Positions 18,221 to 27,942 are shown, counted from the stretch's first letter. The stretch: 56,794 bases of DNA from an uncultured archaeon (GCA_902386135.1 CABMIB010000034.1:1-56794); one strand, 5' to 3'. Made by a program: numbers and translations. The notes: generated from the letters alone by a model not told the origin.

Positions 18221-19714
18221 GTGAAGTGTTTGCAGGAATATAAGCTATTCATAAATGGCGAATGGGTAAACTCAAGCAGCGGTGAAACATTCGATGATAT
18301 TAACCCGGCGACCCTTGAAGTGATCGCAAAGCTCCATAAGGCAACAGAGGAGGATGTACAGCGAGCAGTTGACAGCGCGCATGATGCTTTCGAAAAATGG
18401 AGCTGCACCCCCGCACCTTCGCGCGGCAAGCTCCTCTTCCGCGCCGCGAGGATGCTTGAGGAGCGCAAGGAAGAACTGGCGCGCCTGATGACAATCGAGA
18501 TGGGGAAAATCCTCAAGGAAACACGCGGGGATGTGCAGGAAGCTATCGATATAACATACTATGCTGCCGGAGAGGGAAGAAGGCTTCTGGGAGAGACTAC
18601 GCCGTCAGAGCTGCCTGATAAATTCTGCATGACAGTCCGAAGACCAATAGGAGTTGTAGGACTGATTACTCCTTGGAACTTCCCGATAGCGATTCCTGCC
18701 TGGAAGATAATGCCAGCCCTGATATCCGGCAATACTATCGTGTTCAAACCTGCAAGCGATACGCCCCTGCTTACTATTGAGCTTGTGAAGATACTCGCTG
18801 AGGCAGGGCTACCGAAAGGAGTTCTGAACTTAGTGATGGGCGAAGGAGGAACGGTCGGAAGCACGATTGTCCATAATAAGGGAATCCGCGCCATATCGTT
18901 CACGGGTTCGGTCGATACCGGAAAATGGATACTCGGCGAGGCAGGCAAGGATATGAAGCGCGTATCGCTTGAACTCGGAGGAAAGAACCCGGTCATTGTA
19001 ATGGACGATGCGAATTTAGCTCTTGCAATCGACGGCGTGCTCTGGGGTGCTTTCGGGACGACGGGACAGCGGTGTACAGCAGCAAGCCGCGTCATAGTGC
19101 ACGAGGATATACTGCCGGCGTTCCAGAAGAAGCTGATCGAGAGAACAAAGCAGTTCAGGCTCGGAAATGGTCTTGATGAAACTACGGACGTTGGTCCGCT
19201 CATCAATAATTCGCAGCTCCAGAAAGTCGCAAGGTACGTGAATATCGGAAAAGAAGAGGGCGCTAAACTGGTTCTGGGCGGAGAGACTGCCAAACCACTG
19301 CCCGGGTACTTTTTTGAACCCACAATATTTACGGATGTATCCCCGGATATGCGGATAGCGCAGGAAGAGATATTCGGTCCTGTTCTTTCCCTGATAAGCG
19401 CCGGAAGCCTTGATGAAGCCATAGACATAGCCAATTCTGTAATTTACGGTCTCTCATCATCGATATATACGGAGAACATAAAAAATTCTTTTAAAGCGAT
19501 TGAAAAAATAGAGGCAGGCATAACGTACATCAATGCCCCTACGATAGGCGCTGAGATCCACCTTCCCTTTGGAGGTGTGAAAGCCACTGGGAACGGTACG
19601 CGCGAAGCTGGCACCACAGCGATAGAGGGATTCACAGAGATAAAGACTGTTTATTTCGATTATAGCGGAAAACTTCAGAAAGCGCAGATAGATATAGTGC
19701 AGGAGGAACAATGA
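18221..19714 (+). CDS. NAD(P)-dependent aldehyde dehydrogenase
   Basis: This 497-residue enzyme has the full aldehyde dehydrogenase fold. The Rossmann signatures are TPWNFPIAIPAWKIMPAL and FTGSVDTG, the catalytic Glu is in LELGGKNP, and the catalytic Cys is in TTGQRCTAASR. EEIFGPVL occurs near the C-terminus. It oxidises an aldehyde to the acid; the substrate is not determined. The next gene, overlapping by ATGA, is a class III aminotransferase. The pair therefore plausibly turns an omega- or alpha-amino acid into a semialdehyde and then an acid, as in 4-aminobutyrate or lysine-type catabolism. The start is a GTG. Confidence 0.9.
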   Translation: MKCLQEYKLFINGEWVNSSSGETFDDINPATLEVIAKLHKATEEDVQRAVDSAHDAFEKWSCTPAPSRGKLLFRAARMLEERKEELARLMTIEMGKILKETRGDVQEAIDITYYAAGEGRRLLGETTPSELPDKFCMTVRRPIGVVGLITPWNFPIAIPAWKIMPALISGNTIVFKPASDTPLLTIELVKILAEAGLPKGVLNLVMGEGGTVGSTIVHNKGIRAISFTGSVDTGKWILGEAGKDMKRVSLELGGKNPVIVMDDANLALAIDGVLWGAFGTTGQRCTAASRVIVHEDILPAFQKKLIERTKQFRLGNGLDETTDVGPLINNSQLQKVARYVNIGKEEGAKLVLGGETAKPLPGYFFEPTIFTDVSPDMRIAQEEIFGPVLSLISAGSLDEAIDIANSVIYGLSSSIYTENIKNSFKAIEKIEAGITYINAPTIGAEIHLPFGGVKATGNGTREAGTTAIEGFTEIKTVYFDYSGKLQKAQIDIVQEEQ

Positions 19715-20988
19715 GAAAAATAAGCCAGAAATCCAGGGATATCATAGAGCGGGATAGTAAAGTTATATCCTCACTTACGCGCCCCTACGAGCTTGTCATC
19801 GATCATGCCGAAGGTTCGACTATATACGATGTTGAGGGCAACAGCTACATTGACTTTGCCTCCAGCGTGTCTGTGATGAACATCGGGTATAACAATAAAA
19901 AATTCAAGGAAGCCGTATGCGCACAGATGGATAAGATGGTTCACTGCGGTTTCTCTGATTTTAATGCCGAGATGCCGGTGAAACTGGCAGAAAAACTCTG
20001 CAAGCTGACTGGGTACGAGAAGGTTTTCTTTTCTAATTCCGGGGCTGAGACTGTAGAAGCTGCCATGAAACTTGCGTTCCGGTACACGAAACGAAGCAGC
20101 ATGCTTGCATTCTACCGCGCCTTCCACGGAAGGACGCTTGGGGCGCTGTCCCTTACAAGCTCAAAGGTGAGACATAAGGAGCATTACCCTTCCCTGCGTG
20201 TTGTGCATTCCTATTATGCATATTGCTACCGCTGCCCGTTCAACCTTGAATACCCGGATTGCGGCATCACCTGCGCAAGGGAGATAGAGTTTACTACTTT
20301 CAAGAGGGTGCTTTCGCCAAAGGACACTGCCGCTATTGCAGTAGAGCCCATACAGGGAGAAGGCGGCTTTGTTGTCCCGCCGCCGGAGTTCCATAAAGAG
20401 CTCCGCAGGATTTGTGACGAGAATGATATCCTGTTAATTGCTGATGAGGTCCAGAGCGGCGGCTTCCGGACAGGGAAATTCATGGCAATGGAGAATTTTG
20501 GTGTGAGAGCCGATATCGTGTGTATGTCAAAGTCCATCGGCAGCGGAATACCTCTTGGCGCAACGTTGTCGACAGGCGAGATAATGAGCTGGCCGCCCGG
20601 GGCTCATGCCAATACATTCGGGGGCAACCTGCTGGCTGCGGCAGGGGGACTTGCGACTCTTGAGTTCATGGAAAGCAACAGGCTGGGCGAGAAAGCTGTT
20701 GAGAAGGGCACATATCTTATGAAACGCCTGAATGAACTCAAAGACGAATACCGGATAATCGGGGATGTTCGCGGCATAGGTCTTATGATAGGCGTGGAAC
20801 TTGTAAAGGAAAATAAAGTTCCGGCCGTGGCTGAACGTGATTCTATTGTTAAAAAGGCTGCAGAGGAAGGATTAATTCTGCTCCCGGCAGGTGATTCTGT
20901 TATCAGGTTCGTCCCGCCTTTAATAATCTCGAAGGAAGAGATCGATAAAGGCATGGAGATTTTTGAAAACGCCCTCAAAAGCAGTTAA
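19711..20988 (+). CDS. Class III PLP aminotransferase (or amino acid racemase)
   Basis: This 425-residue enzyme belongs to the acetylornithine/4-aminobutyrate aminotransferase family. SNSGAETVEAAMKLA binds the cofactor phosphate, ADEVQSG holds the Asp that contacts the PLP ring, and the Schiff-base Lys is in MSKSIGSGIPLGA. A Cys-rich insert, YRCPFNLEYPDCGITC, is typical of an archaeal subgroup that includes both aminotransferases and broad-specificity racemases, so the reaction is uncertain. Overlap with the aldehyde dehydrogenase favours a transaminase feeding it a semialdehyde. Confidence 0.85.
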   Translation: MRKISQKSRDIIERDSKVISSLTRPYELVIDHAEGSTIYDVEGNSYIDFASSVSVMNIGYNNKKFKEAVCAQMDKMVHCGFSDFNAEMPVKLAEKLCKLTGYEKVFFSNSGAETVEAAMKLAFRYTKRSSMLAFYRAFHGRTLGALSLTSSKVRHKEHYPSLRVVHSYYAYCYRCPFNLEYPDCGITCAREIEFTTFKRVLSPKDTAAIAVEPIQGEGGFVVPPPEFHKELRRICDENDILLIADEVQSGGFRTGKFMAMENFGVRADIVCMSKSIGSGIPLGATLSTGEIMSWPPGAHANTFGGNLLAAAGGLATLEFMESNRLGEKAVEKGTYLMKRLNELKDEYRIIGDVRGIGLMIGVELVKENKVPAVAERDSIVKKAAEEGLILLPAGDSVIRFVPPLIISKEEIDKGMEIFENALKSS

Positions 20989-21038
20989 AAGGCGATATAA
21001 GTATAGTTGCTATTCCAGAGTGGTAGTGGGGGTAGAAT

Positions 21039-22400
21039 ATGTTTGTTGAGAAAATCGTTTCAGAAGGCATTGCCCATAACTCATACATAGTAGGGGACGG
21101 CGGTGAGGCTTTCGTTATCGATCCAAGAAGGGATGTTGATTCGTATATTAAGATTGCCGATAGCAACTGCTGCCGGATACTGTATGTTTTTGAGACGCAC
21201 AGGAACGAAGATTACCTGGTAGGCTCACTGGAACTTGAAGCTCTTACCGTTTGCAAAATCATCCATAGCAGCCGTCTTGATTTTGGTTACGGCGCTCCTG
21301 CATCAGGGGGCGATATGTTCGATATCGGGAACATGAGGCTTCAGGTTCTTGAGACGCCGGGTCATACTCCTGAGAGCCTGAGCTTCGTGCTGTATTCGCC
21401 TTCCCAGCAGGAGCTCCCATGGATGGTATTCACGGGGGATGCGCTTTTTTACGGCAACGCTGGCAGGACAGACCTTCTTGGTGAAGAGAAGAAGTTTGAG
21501 CTCTCATCCGACCTCTACGACTCCCTCTACGGGAAGCTGCTGCCTCTGGGAGACCATGTCATAGTTTATCCTGCTCACGGGGCAGGTTCAGCCTGCGGCG
21601 GCGATGTTGCAGACCTTCCGGTGAGCACGATAGGATATGAACGGGAAACAAACCCGATGCTTAATCTATCGAAGGAGGAGTTCATCGAGAAAAAAATAAA
21701 AGAGACAATTCCGCTCCCCCCGTATTTTGCAAAGATGGCTGATGAGAACCTGAAAGGTCCTCTCCCGCCTGACCAGAAGAGGATCGAGCCTCTTGATGCT
21801 CAGGTTTTTGAGAGAAGCATGACTGGCTGCATACTGGTCGATACGCGCTCGCCGTACTCATTTGCAAGCGGACATATCCCGGGTTCGTATAATATCTGGC
21901 TTGAGGGATTGGCTAAATTTGCCGGGTGGATGCTTGAGTACAGGAAAGATATACTTCTTGTTACCGAGAGACAGGCGGATGTAGAAACAGCCTGGCGGTA
22001 TCTTGTGAGGGTTGGCTTTGACAGGATAAGCGGCTACCTGTGCGAAGGAATCGAAGACTGGCAGAACAGGGGAATGCCGCTTGAGAAGAGCGGAGTGGAT
22101 ACGGTTTCTGGTCTTTATGAGAAACTGAAAGAGAAAAAGGATATGTTCCTGCTGGATGTGCGTGATAAGGAAGAGTATGCTGCTGGACACATATCGGGAG
22201 CGGTCAATATCTATGTGGGAGAGCTTGAGAAACGGCTGGATGAGGTCCCATCTGACCGCCCTGTTGTCTCTATATGCGCGGTTGGACGCAGAGGCGGGCT
22301 GGGCGCAAGCATACTGAAGCGCCATGGCTACCCTGAAGTGTATAACCTGCTAGGGGGTACGACTGCATGGAAGAAGAAAGGCTATCCGACTGAATCATAA
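21039..22400 (+). CDS. MBL-fold hydrolase fused to two rhodanese domains
   Basis: The 453-residue protein has a metallo-beta-lactamase domain (about 1-240; THRNED, LETPGHTPES, FTGDALFYG, YPAHG). Two rhodanese domains follow (about 265-350 and 365-450). The second has a Cys in the active loop (CAVGRRGG); the first has TERQAD and no Cys, so only the second should carry sulphur. The metal motif reads THRNEDY instead of THxHxDH, a variant seen in this fused subfamily. Related proteins include persulphide dioxygenases. A role in sulphide or persulphide handling is inferred. Confidence 0.8.
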   Translation: MFVEKIVSEGIAHNSYIVGDGGEAFVIDPRRDVDSYIKIADSNCCRILYVFETHRNEDYLVGSLELEALTVCKIIHSSRLDFGYGAPASGGDMFDIGNMRLQVLETPGHTPESLSFVLYSPSQQELPWMVFTGDALFYGNAGRTDLLGEEKKFELSSDLYDSLYGKLLPLGDHVIVYPAHGAGSACGGDVADLPVSTIGYERETNPMLNLSKEEFIEKKIKETIPLPPYFAKMADENLKGPLPPDQKRIEPLDAQVFERSMTGCILVDTRSPYSFASGHIPGSYNIWLEGLAKFAGWMLEYRKDILLVTERQADVETAWRYLVRVGFDRISGYLCEGIEDWQNRGMPLEKSGVDTVSGLYEKLKEKKDMFLLDVRDKEEYAAGHISGAVNIYVGELEKRLDEVPSDRPVVSICAVGRRGGLGASILKRHGYPEVYNLLGGTTAWKKKGYPTES

Positions 22401-22434
22401 CGTACTTAAACAGGCCAGCATATCATGAACCGGT

Positions 22435-22989
22435 ATGCGAGAATTCATCCTCTATTCACGTACTGGAAGAACGGATTCCAGGTTCCGGAGCCTCAGGGAA
22501 GCTGGCAGGCTGGATGTTGTTTACCAGTGCATACTGATGTCGCTTTTTGCGTCACATGCTATCCGCAGGGACGTCGTCTTTCATGCGCTCCTGGGAGGAC
22601 CGCCTTCGCCCCCGCTTGAACTGGTGGTCGACGGGAAGGATATCCGGGATGTGCATATCGATGAACGGACCTGGGAGGAACTGCTGCGAAAAGTCCTCTC
22701 AGGAGGGAGCCATCCCGGGATAAGCATCAGGAAGAACAGTCTCCAGCAACTGGTAAAGGAGAAAAGCAATATCTTCGTCCTGGAAGAATCCGGAGAGAGT
22801 ATAAAAACCATTGACCTTGGGGAAAATCCTGTATTCGTGCTGGGCGACCAGGTAGGACTTCCGAAAAAGGATGAGGAATTCGTTTTAAGATATGGAAAAA
22901 AGGTCTCTATCGGGGGAAGAGCCTATCTTGCTTCTGCGTGTGTAGGTATTATTAACTATATCCTCGACCAGCGGGAGTCTTTTGGGTGA
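22435..22989 (+). CDS. trmY: tRNA pseudouridine-54 N1-methyltransferase TrmY
   Basis: The 184-residue SPOUT-class protein matches archaeal TrmY (DUF358), which methylates pseudouridine 54 in the T-loop of tRNA. Typical segments are REFILYSRTGRTD, LREAGRLDVVYQCILMSLF, HAIRRDVVFHALL, and NPVFVLGDQVGLPKKDEEF at the S-adenosylmethionine-binding knot. The start is the ATG at 22435, 35 bases after the previous stop. The next gene converges from the other strand. Confidence 0.95.
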   Translation: MREFILYSRTGRTDSRFRSLREAGRLDVVYQCILMSLFASHAIRRDVVFHALLGGPPSPPLELVVDGKDIRDVHIDERTWEELLRKVLSGGSHPGISIRKNSLQQLVKEKSNIFVLEESGESIKTIDLGENPVFVLGDQVGLPKKDEEFVLRYGKKVSIGGRAYLASACVGIINYILDQRESFG

Positions 22990-22994
22990 CAGGA

Positions 22995-23462
22995 TTAAAG
23001 CTCTTCTAAAACGCCTTTTGCGCCTTTTTTCCTCATATTCCGGATAAGCTGCTGATTCTCACGGAGGAATGATGTCGCGTCAGCCTCTATTTTTTTCTTG
23101 TCGATTTTTTTGCCGCTGCCTTTTCCCGGACAGTCCACCACAGGTTTCAGGCGCATGATGGGTTCGTCAGCATACGAGACCTCCATTATCTTAAAAGGTA
23201 GCAAGCGGCAGACAAGAGGCTCGTTCTCCCGTATCGTGCACTCAAGCTTCTCTCCCAGGAAAAAGCACCTTCCGTTCTTATTTTTTATCCTGAGTTCCTG
23301 GTTAGCATCATCCGATTCTAAAAAATCGCCCGGCGAGTATCCAAGCGCCGTAATCCTTTTTATATCGGCGATCGTAAGAGGGATACCCGGTGTGCAGCAT
23401 TTTGCATTGCATTTTTTATATTCACACTTCCACTTGTCTACATTTCCAAGGATATGGATCAT
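22995..23462 (-). CDS. YkgJ-type cysteine-cluster protein
   Basis: This 155-residue protein has the CxxCC-type arrangement of the YkgJ/UPF0153 family: CEYKKCNAKCC near the N-terminus, then CFFLGEKLECTIRENEPLVCR, with a final Cys in DCPGKG. The conserved Cys residues probably bind a metal or Fe-S cluster. The biological role of the family is not established. It converges with trmY with only 5 bases between. Confidence 0.8.
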   Translation of the reverse strand: MIHILGNVDKWKCEYKKCNAKCCTPGIPLTIADIKRITALGYSPGDFLESDDANQELRIKNKNGRCFFLGEKLECTIRENEPLVCRLLPFKIMEVSYADEPIMRLKPVVDCPGKGSGKKIDKKKIEADATSFLRENQQLIRNMRKKGAKGVLEEL

Positions 23463-23638
23463 GGACTATAATTGATTCTATTGTAATTTAAGCCTTCCTT
23501 TTAGCCTGCCTGCATGGCGATTTTTTTAAATAACCGTAAAGCATAGAATATATTGAACTCAATACTGTATAAAGCATATCCAATGCTAACTTTTTTGTTA
23601 ACCAGCAACATATAGTTGTGTATAGTTTGAGTGAGGAT

Positions 23639-23965
23639 ATGGTTTTAGCAGGTGATCATACGGCTGGCAATGTAGATGATATAATTAAAACCAGACTGAT
23701 AAAATTTATGATAAAGGATAAAAAAGGTATCAGGAAGTGCCTGTTAAGACTCTTTTTGCAAACTAAGAGCTATACTACAAGCGAAATATATGAGCACATG
23801 GTAAAGCAGGGTTTTGATGTAAGCTACAGGGGAATCTACGCCCTGGTTGGACAGATGCATAGCAGACTCGGAATCCTGCGCATATACCTGACCCGTGAGC
23901 ACCGTATCTATTCCCTTAAAGAAAACTGCGGAAACATTGTAGAAATGGTTTTATCAACCGGATAA
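23639..23965 (+). CDS. DUF2551 winged-helix-like protein
   Basis: The core, KFMIKDKKGIRKCLLRLFLQTKSYTT then SEIYEHM...SYRGIYALVGQMHSRLGIL, fits the archaeal DUF2551 family, a predicted winged-helix DNA-binding fold found mainly in Methanosarcinales. The frame is open back to GTG 23618 and GTG 23630; the ATG at 23639 is preferred but not certain. A TATA-like tgtataaagc lies at about 23567. Targets unknown. Confidence 0.7.
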   Translation: MVLAGDHTAGNVDDIIKTRLIKFMIKDKKGIRKCLLRLFLQTKSYTTSEIYEHMVKQGFDVSYRGIYALVGQMHSRLGILRIYLTREHRIYSLKENCGNIVEMVLSTG

Positions 23966-24295
23966 GTAAAAAGATAAAATCTTATTTTACGCCTCATAAA
24001 CCGTAATTTATTTTTTCTTAGCTGTATTGTGCTTCCTGACGTTCCGGTTAATAGCAATCTCATTGTAGATAATATTTATATCTATTTTATACTTTTTTTC
24101 TTCTATTTGTTGTTGAAGGTCTATACAGTCCATAAATGTCTACAGCTATTTATTAAAAGTCATGTATATAAACGGGGTTGTGAGGTATGTGTGAAATATA
24201 TGATTGGAACATGTTTCATAGAATTATCATCATTAATCCATAGAAAAACAATTATATAACAGAGACAACAATATAAGTACACAAGAGGGTACACT
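23966..24295. other. AT-rich intergenic region
   Basis: About 330 AT-rich bases. Before the next gene there are TATA-like 'caattatataac' (about 24248) and 'caatataag' (about 24268) elements and a ribosome-binding-like 'agagggt' just before ATG 24296. No conserved protein was recognised. Confidence 0.4.
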
Positions 24296-24646
24296 ATGTC
24301 AATCCTTGATGTAACCGAAGACCAGATATTTCATACATTGGGCAAAGGAAGAGATCCGAATTTTAAGCAGATCGAAAAAGTGAGACCCGTAGTGGCCAAA
24401 CCAAAGAAAACTTACACGCTCAATACAACGAAAACTGTAACTGCACAGCCGCAGATGCAGTCTGTCGTTGAACCTGTAAAACATGCTCTCTCGCCTGAAG
24501 TTGATGAATCCATGAGGAAGCTCAGCGCGGAATTAAGCGAGCTGAACACACGGGTAAGCGGGATCCAGAGAATGGTAAAGTGGTATATAATGCCGCAGTT
24601 CCTGGTGGTTCTGGTCCTGCTGCTTGCACTGATAATGAAAAGCTGA
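24296..24646 (+). CDS. Tail-anchored small membrane protein
   Basis: A 116-residue protein with a hydrophilic, Lys/Thr/Pro-rich N-terminal two thirds, a short heptad-like helix ([20 protein letters not shown]) and one C-terminal hydrophobic segment ([13 protein letters not shown]) ending in KS. The layout suggests a cytoplasmic domain held at the membrane by its tail. The family is not recognised. A ribosome-binding-like agagggt precedes the ATG. Confidence 0.6.
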   Translation: MSILDVTEDQIFHTLGKGRDPNFKQIEKVRPVVAKPKKTYTLNTTKTVTAQPQMQSVVEPVKHALSPEVDESMRKLSAELSELNTRVSGIQRMVKWYIMPQFLVVLVLLLALIMKS

Positions 24647-24722
24647 TATTCTTTTTTGGAAAACCTGTGGTTTTTCAAGCCGACCGATATTTTCTTGTAT
24701 TTCCCCTTCTTTAGAGGGTGGC

Positions 24723-25898
24723 ATGAAATTTATTGTTCTCGTTGGAGACGGAATGGCTGATTATCCCATTCCCGAACTTGGGGACTTAACGCCTCTTCAG
24801 GCTGCGAATACCCCGAATATGGATTTTATCGCAAAGCACGGCAGGAACGGTGTTGCGAAAACCGTGCCGGACAGCATGACCCCGGGGAGCGATGTGGCCA
24901 ACCTCTCCATCATGGGCTACGACCCTGTTAAGTATTATGCGGGGCGCGGTCCTCTTGAGGCTGCAAGTATGGACGTAGCTCTCGGGAAGGATGACATCGC
25001 TTTCAGGTGCAACCTCATAACTGAAAAAGACGGGCTGCTCGCCGACTACAGCGCGGGGCACATCTCAAGCGAGGAAGCCCGCACCCTTATCGAGGCTGTG
25101 GACAACGAGCTTGGGAACGATTGCAAATTCCATGCAGGCGTGAGTTACAGGCATCTGCTTGTGATGGAGCAGGGAGAAAGCGCCGTATGTACACCCCCGC
25201 ACGATGTGATAGGACAGGCCATAGATGATGTGCTGCCGCGCGGGGAAGATTCTGGGATTTTAATAGACCTTATCAGGGCGTCAAAACCCATTCTTGAGAC
25301 GCATGAGCTTAATGCAAAGCGAAGAAAAGATGGGAAGAACATCGCGAACCTCATCTGGCCATGGGGTCAGGGAAAAGCGCCCCTGATGCCGTCCCTCAAG
25401 GAATTATACGGCATCTCAGGTTCGATAATCTCAGCTGTTGATTTATTGAAGGGTATCGGCAAGTATGCCGGTCTCTCGGTCATAAATGTCCCCGGAGCTA
25501 CGGGATACCTGGACACTAATTTCTCAGGCAAGGCAGCATATGCCCTTGAATCTCTGCAGGAGCGGGATTTTGTCTTTGTACATGTGGAGGCGCCCGATGA
25601 GGCGGGGCACATGGGCAATACAGAGGCAAAAGTCAGGGCTATAGAGGATTTTGATGACAAGGTAGTGGGCGGGATGCTGAATGAGCTTGGGGGATTGGGT
25701 GAATACCGTATTATGGTTTTACCCGACCATCCTACGCCCATTTCAGTCAAAACGCACACAAGAGAACCTGTTCCTTTCGCTATCTATTCCTCAAGTGAAA
25801 GGGCGGATTATGTGGACAGGTTCGATGAGTTTTCAGCCAGGGACGGGATTTTCGGGCTTGTGGAAGGACACACATTGATGAAACTGTTGACGAAGTGA
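24723..25898 (+). CDS. apgM: Archaeal phosphoglycerate mutase ApgM
   Basis: This 391-residue cofactor-independent enzyme interconverts 3- and 2-phosphoglycerate in glycolysis and gluconeogenesis. It belongs to the alkaline phosphatase superfamily. The metal-binding DGMADYP opens the protein, the phosphorylated Ser is in [16 protein letters not shown], and further metal sites are [13 protein letters not shown] and LPDHPTP. The length agrees with archaeal ApgM. Confidence 0.95.
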   Translation: MKFIVLVGDGMADYPIPELGDLTPLQAANTPNMDFIAKHGRNGVAKTVPDSMTPGSDVANLSIMGYDPVKYYAGRGPLEAASMDVALGKDDIAFRCNLITEKDGLLADYSAGHISSEEARTLIEAVDNELGNDCKFHAGVSYRHLLVMEQGESAVCTPPHDVIGQAIDDVLPRGEDSGILIDLIRASKPILETHELNAKRRKDGKNIANLIWPWGQGKAPLMPSLKELYGISGSIISAVDLLKGIGKYAGLSVINVPGATGYLDTNFSGKAAYALESLQERDFVFVHVEAPDEAGHMGNTEAKVRAIEDFDDKVVGGMLNELGGLGEYRIMVLPDHPTPISVKTHTREPVPFAIYSSSERADYVDRFDEFSARDGIFGLVEGHTLMKLLTK

Positions 25899-26304
25899 TC
25901 ACAGGTTTATATTAGCGGCCAGTGACCTGCTGGGGTAATATGGACATCTAACCGCAAAGAGCGCAAAGTTCGCAAAGAATTTTGCTTGTACGCTTTGCGT
26001 TCTTTGCGAACTTTGCGGTGAATTAAACAATTCAATACAGAAATCAATCTCAGCGGGTTGCCAGACATTAAGATTAGTATATGATGGGCGGTGGGGAGTG
26101 GGGGTTAGTGTTAAAAAAGTTTATAACCGCCCATCAAATTTGCTATATGTTCTTCTTACATATATAGTTTACATATGCTTTGAGCATGTGCTAAAAGCAC
26201 ATGTCAAAACTATATGTTAAAAGCACATGTTTTGTTGAAAGGCTCGATCAGGATAATATTTAACTCCCAGTTCCGATATTAATTGAACCCTGAAGAGGCA
26301 CAGA
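25899..26304. promoter_or_regulatory. Intergenic region with palindromic repeat and promoter
   Basis: The 406-base gap has three parts. First is a hairpin repeat built on gcaaag (25951-26019). Second is a 10-bp inverted repeat, gatgggcggt/accgcccatc, at 26083-26092 and 26126-26135, with 'aaagtttataa' between the arms. Third is an 8-bp palindromic pair, catgtgct/agcacatg, at 26185-26203, with another 'aaaagcacatgt' at about 26220. The last two may be control elements for the ACT/UPF0210 operon. Confidence 0.45.
25951..26019. repeat. Palindromic gcaaag repeat element
   Basis: The left arm accgcaaagagcgcaaag runs on into ttcgcaaagaa; the right arm ttctttgcgaactttgcggt is its near-complement. 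The motif 'gcaaag' recurs about every nine bases within the arm. The design resembles the cacagag hairpin inside the hicA insertion at 41965-42096. Confidence 0.65.
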
Positions 26305-26583
26305 ATGACCAAATACCTTGTATTCATAACAGTGATAGGAAAAGACCGAAAAGGAATAATCGCCAGGATCTCAAACGCTATTTTCAAGCATAATATCAAT
26401 ATCGAGGACCTGGACCAGAAAGTCATGGAGGGTTATTTCGTAATGACCATGCTGGTTGACATGTCCGACTCGCCGATGACGATAGCAGAGTTGAAAAAAG
26501 AACTTTCGGTCATCGAGAATGAAATGGGTCTCAAGATACAGGTCCAGCACGAGAACATTTTCCAGACGATGCACAAGGTGTAA
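26305..26583 (+). CDS. ACT-domain protein (UPF0237)
   Basis: The 92-residue protein is a single ACT domain. It begins KYLVFITVIGKDRKGIIARIS and has NINIEDLDQKVMEGYFVMTMLV, typical of UPF0237. ACT domains bind amino acids or other small ligands to control enzymes. The next gene (UPF0210) starts three bases after its stop, a pairing conserved in many prokaryotes; it is probably the sensor subunit for that partner. Confidence 0.9.
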   Translation: MTKYLVFITVIGKDRKGIIARISNAIFKHNINIEDLDQKVMEGYFVMTMLVDMSDSPMTIAELKKELSVIENEMGLKIQVQHENIFQTMHKV

Positions 26584-26586
26584 GTT

Positions 26587-27942
26587 ATGGAATACTCGCT
26601 TGAAGAGGTCATGGAAACCGTAAACATGACACTCTTTCATAACTTCGATATAAGGACAGTGACTCTCGGGCTTAACCTGAAAGACTGCATCGATTCCGAT
26701 ATCGAGGTCTTCAGCTCAAATGTGTATGATCGTGTTACGGAGTACGGGGAAAAACTTGTCGCGCAGGCAGGGAAGCTTGAAGAAAAATACGGCGTTCCGA
26801 TAATCAATAAAAGGATATCGGTGACACCGGTTTCCCTCATAATAGAATCCTGTGATGCGGATGCGCCTATCGAGATCGCACAGGCTCTTGATAATGCCGC
26901 CCGCGATGCGAATATCGACTTCATCGGCGGATACGGCGCCCTTGTCCAGAAAGGGATGACGCGGGCAGATGCGCGCCTCATCGATTCGCTTCCAGACGTC
27001 CTGTCCGGCACAGAAAGGGTGTGCGCCTTTCTCAACGTCGCCTCGACAGTATCTGGTATGAACATGGACGCGGTAATAAGGCTCGGGGGCATTCTCAAGG
27101 AAATCTCAAACCGGACCGGGAACGGGGTGGGATGTGCAAAATTCGTGGTGTTCTCAAACGCTCCTGAGGACAACCCGTTCATGGCAGGGGCTTTCCACGG
27201 CATCGGTGAGCCTGATTTCTCGCTGAACATAGGCATCAGCGGTCCTGGCGTGGTAAGGAACGTGGTCGAGAAGAACAGGGACTGCGACCTGACCGCACTT
27301 TCCGAGATAATCAAACGCACGTCTTTTAAGATAACAAGAGCAGGCGAGTTGATCGGCAGGGAGCTTGCGGCGAATATGGGCGTTCCTTTCGGGATAGTGG
27401 ACATCTCGCTTGCATCGACCACTAAAGTAGGAGATTCCGTGGCCGGTATCGTGGAAATGATGGGCATAGAGAAGATGGGCGCGCCAGGAAGTACAGCCGC
27501 GCTTGCTCTTCTTATCGATGCAGTAAAGAAAGGCGGTGCCATGGCGTCGGGGAACGTGGGGGGATTGAGCGGGACATTCATACCGGTGAGCGAGGATTCA
27601 GGCATGAACGCTGCTGTAAAGTGCGGTGCTCTCTCGATAGAGAAGCTTGAGGCCCTTACTGCTGTATGTTCTGTCGGGCTTGATATGATAGCCATTCCCG
27701 GCGACACGCCTGCCGAGACCATATCAGCCATAATTGCGGATGAGCTTTCCATAGGCGTTGTGAACGCGAAGACAACGGGCGTGAGGCTCATCCCTGTTCC
27801 GGGCAAGAAAGCCGGGGAGTATGTGAATTTCGGCGGGCTGCTCGGTGAAACCTATGTGATGGAGATAAACAGGTTCAGCTCGCGCGATTTCATATTGAGA
27901 GGCGGCAGGATGCCAAGCCCGGTCACGAGTATGAGGAATTAG
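26587..27942 (+). CDS. UPF0210 (PFL-like) protein
   Basis: This 451-residue protein matches UPF0210 (DUF711), with distant glycyl-radical-enzyme-like fold. Typical segments are the N-terminal MEYSLEEVMETVNM, NPFMAGAFHGIGEPD, GPGVV and MASGNVGGLSGTFIPVSEDSGM. Its reaction is not established. It follows the ACT-domain gene at once, and the two products probably act together. Confidence 0.9.
   Translation: MEYSLEEVMETVNMTLFHNFDIRTVTLGLNLKDCIDSDIEVFSSNVYDRVTEYGEKLVAQAGKLEEKYGVPIINKRISVTPVSLIIESCDADAPIEIAQALDNAARDANIDFIGGYGALVQKGMTRADARLIDSLPDVLSGTERVCAFLNVASTVSGMNMDAVIRLGGILKEISNRTGNGVGCAKFVVFSNAPEDNPFMAGAFHGIGEPDFSLNIGISGPGVVRNVVEKNRDCDLTALSEIIKRTSFKITRAGELIGRELAANMGVPFGIVDISLASTTKVGDSVAGIVEMMGIEKMGAPGSTAALALLIDAVKKGGAMASGNVGGLSGTFIPVSEDSGMNAAVKCGALSIEKLEALTAVCSVGLDMIAIPGDTPAETISAIIADELSIGVVNAKTTGVRLIPVPGKKAGEYVNFGGLLGETYVMEINRFSSRDFILRGGRMPSPVTSMRN

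Noticed and set aside
24029-24259. 76-codon open frame before the tail-anchored protein
   Set aside because: The sequence is simple, AT-driven and hydrophobic, has no ribosome-binding site and overlaps the promoter region.
26185-26231. A small CRISPR-like set in the agcacatgt repeats
   Set aside because: There are only two or three short copies with no spacer pattern; it is better read as a promoter palindrome.
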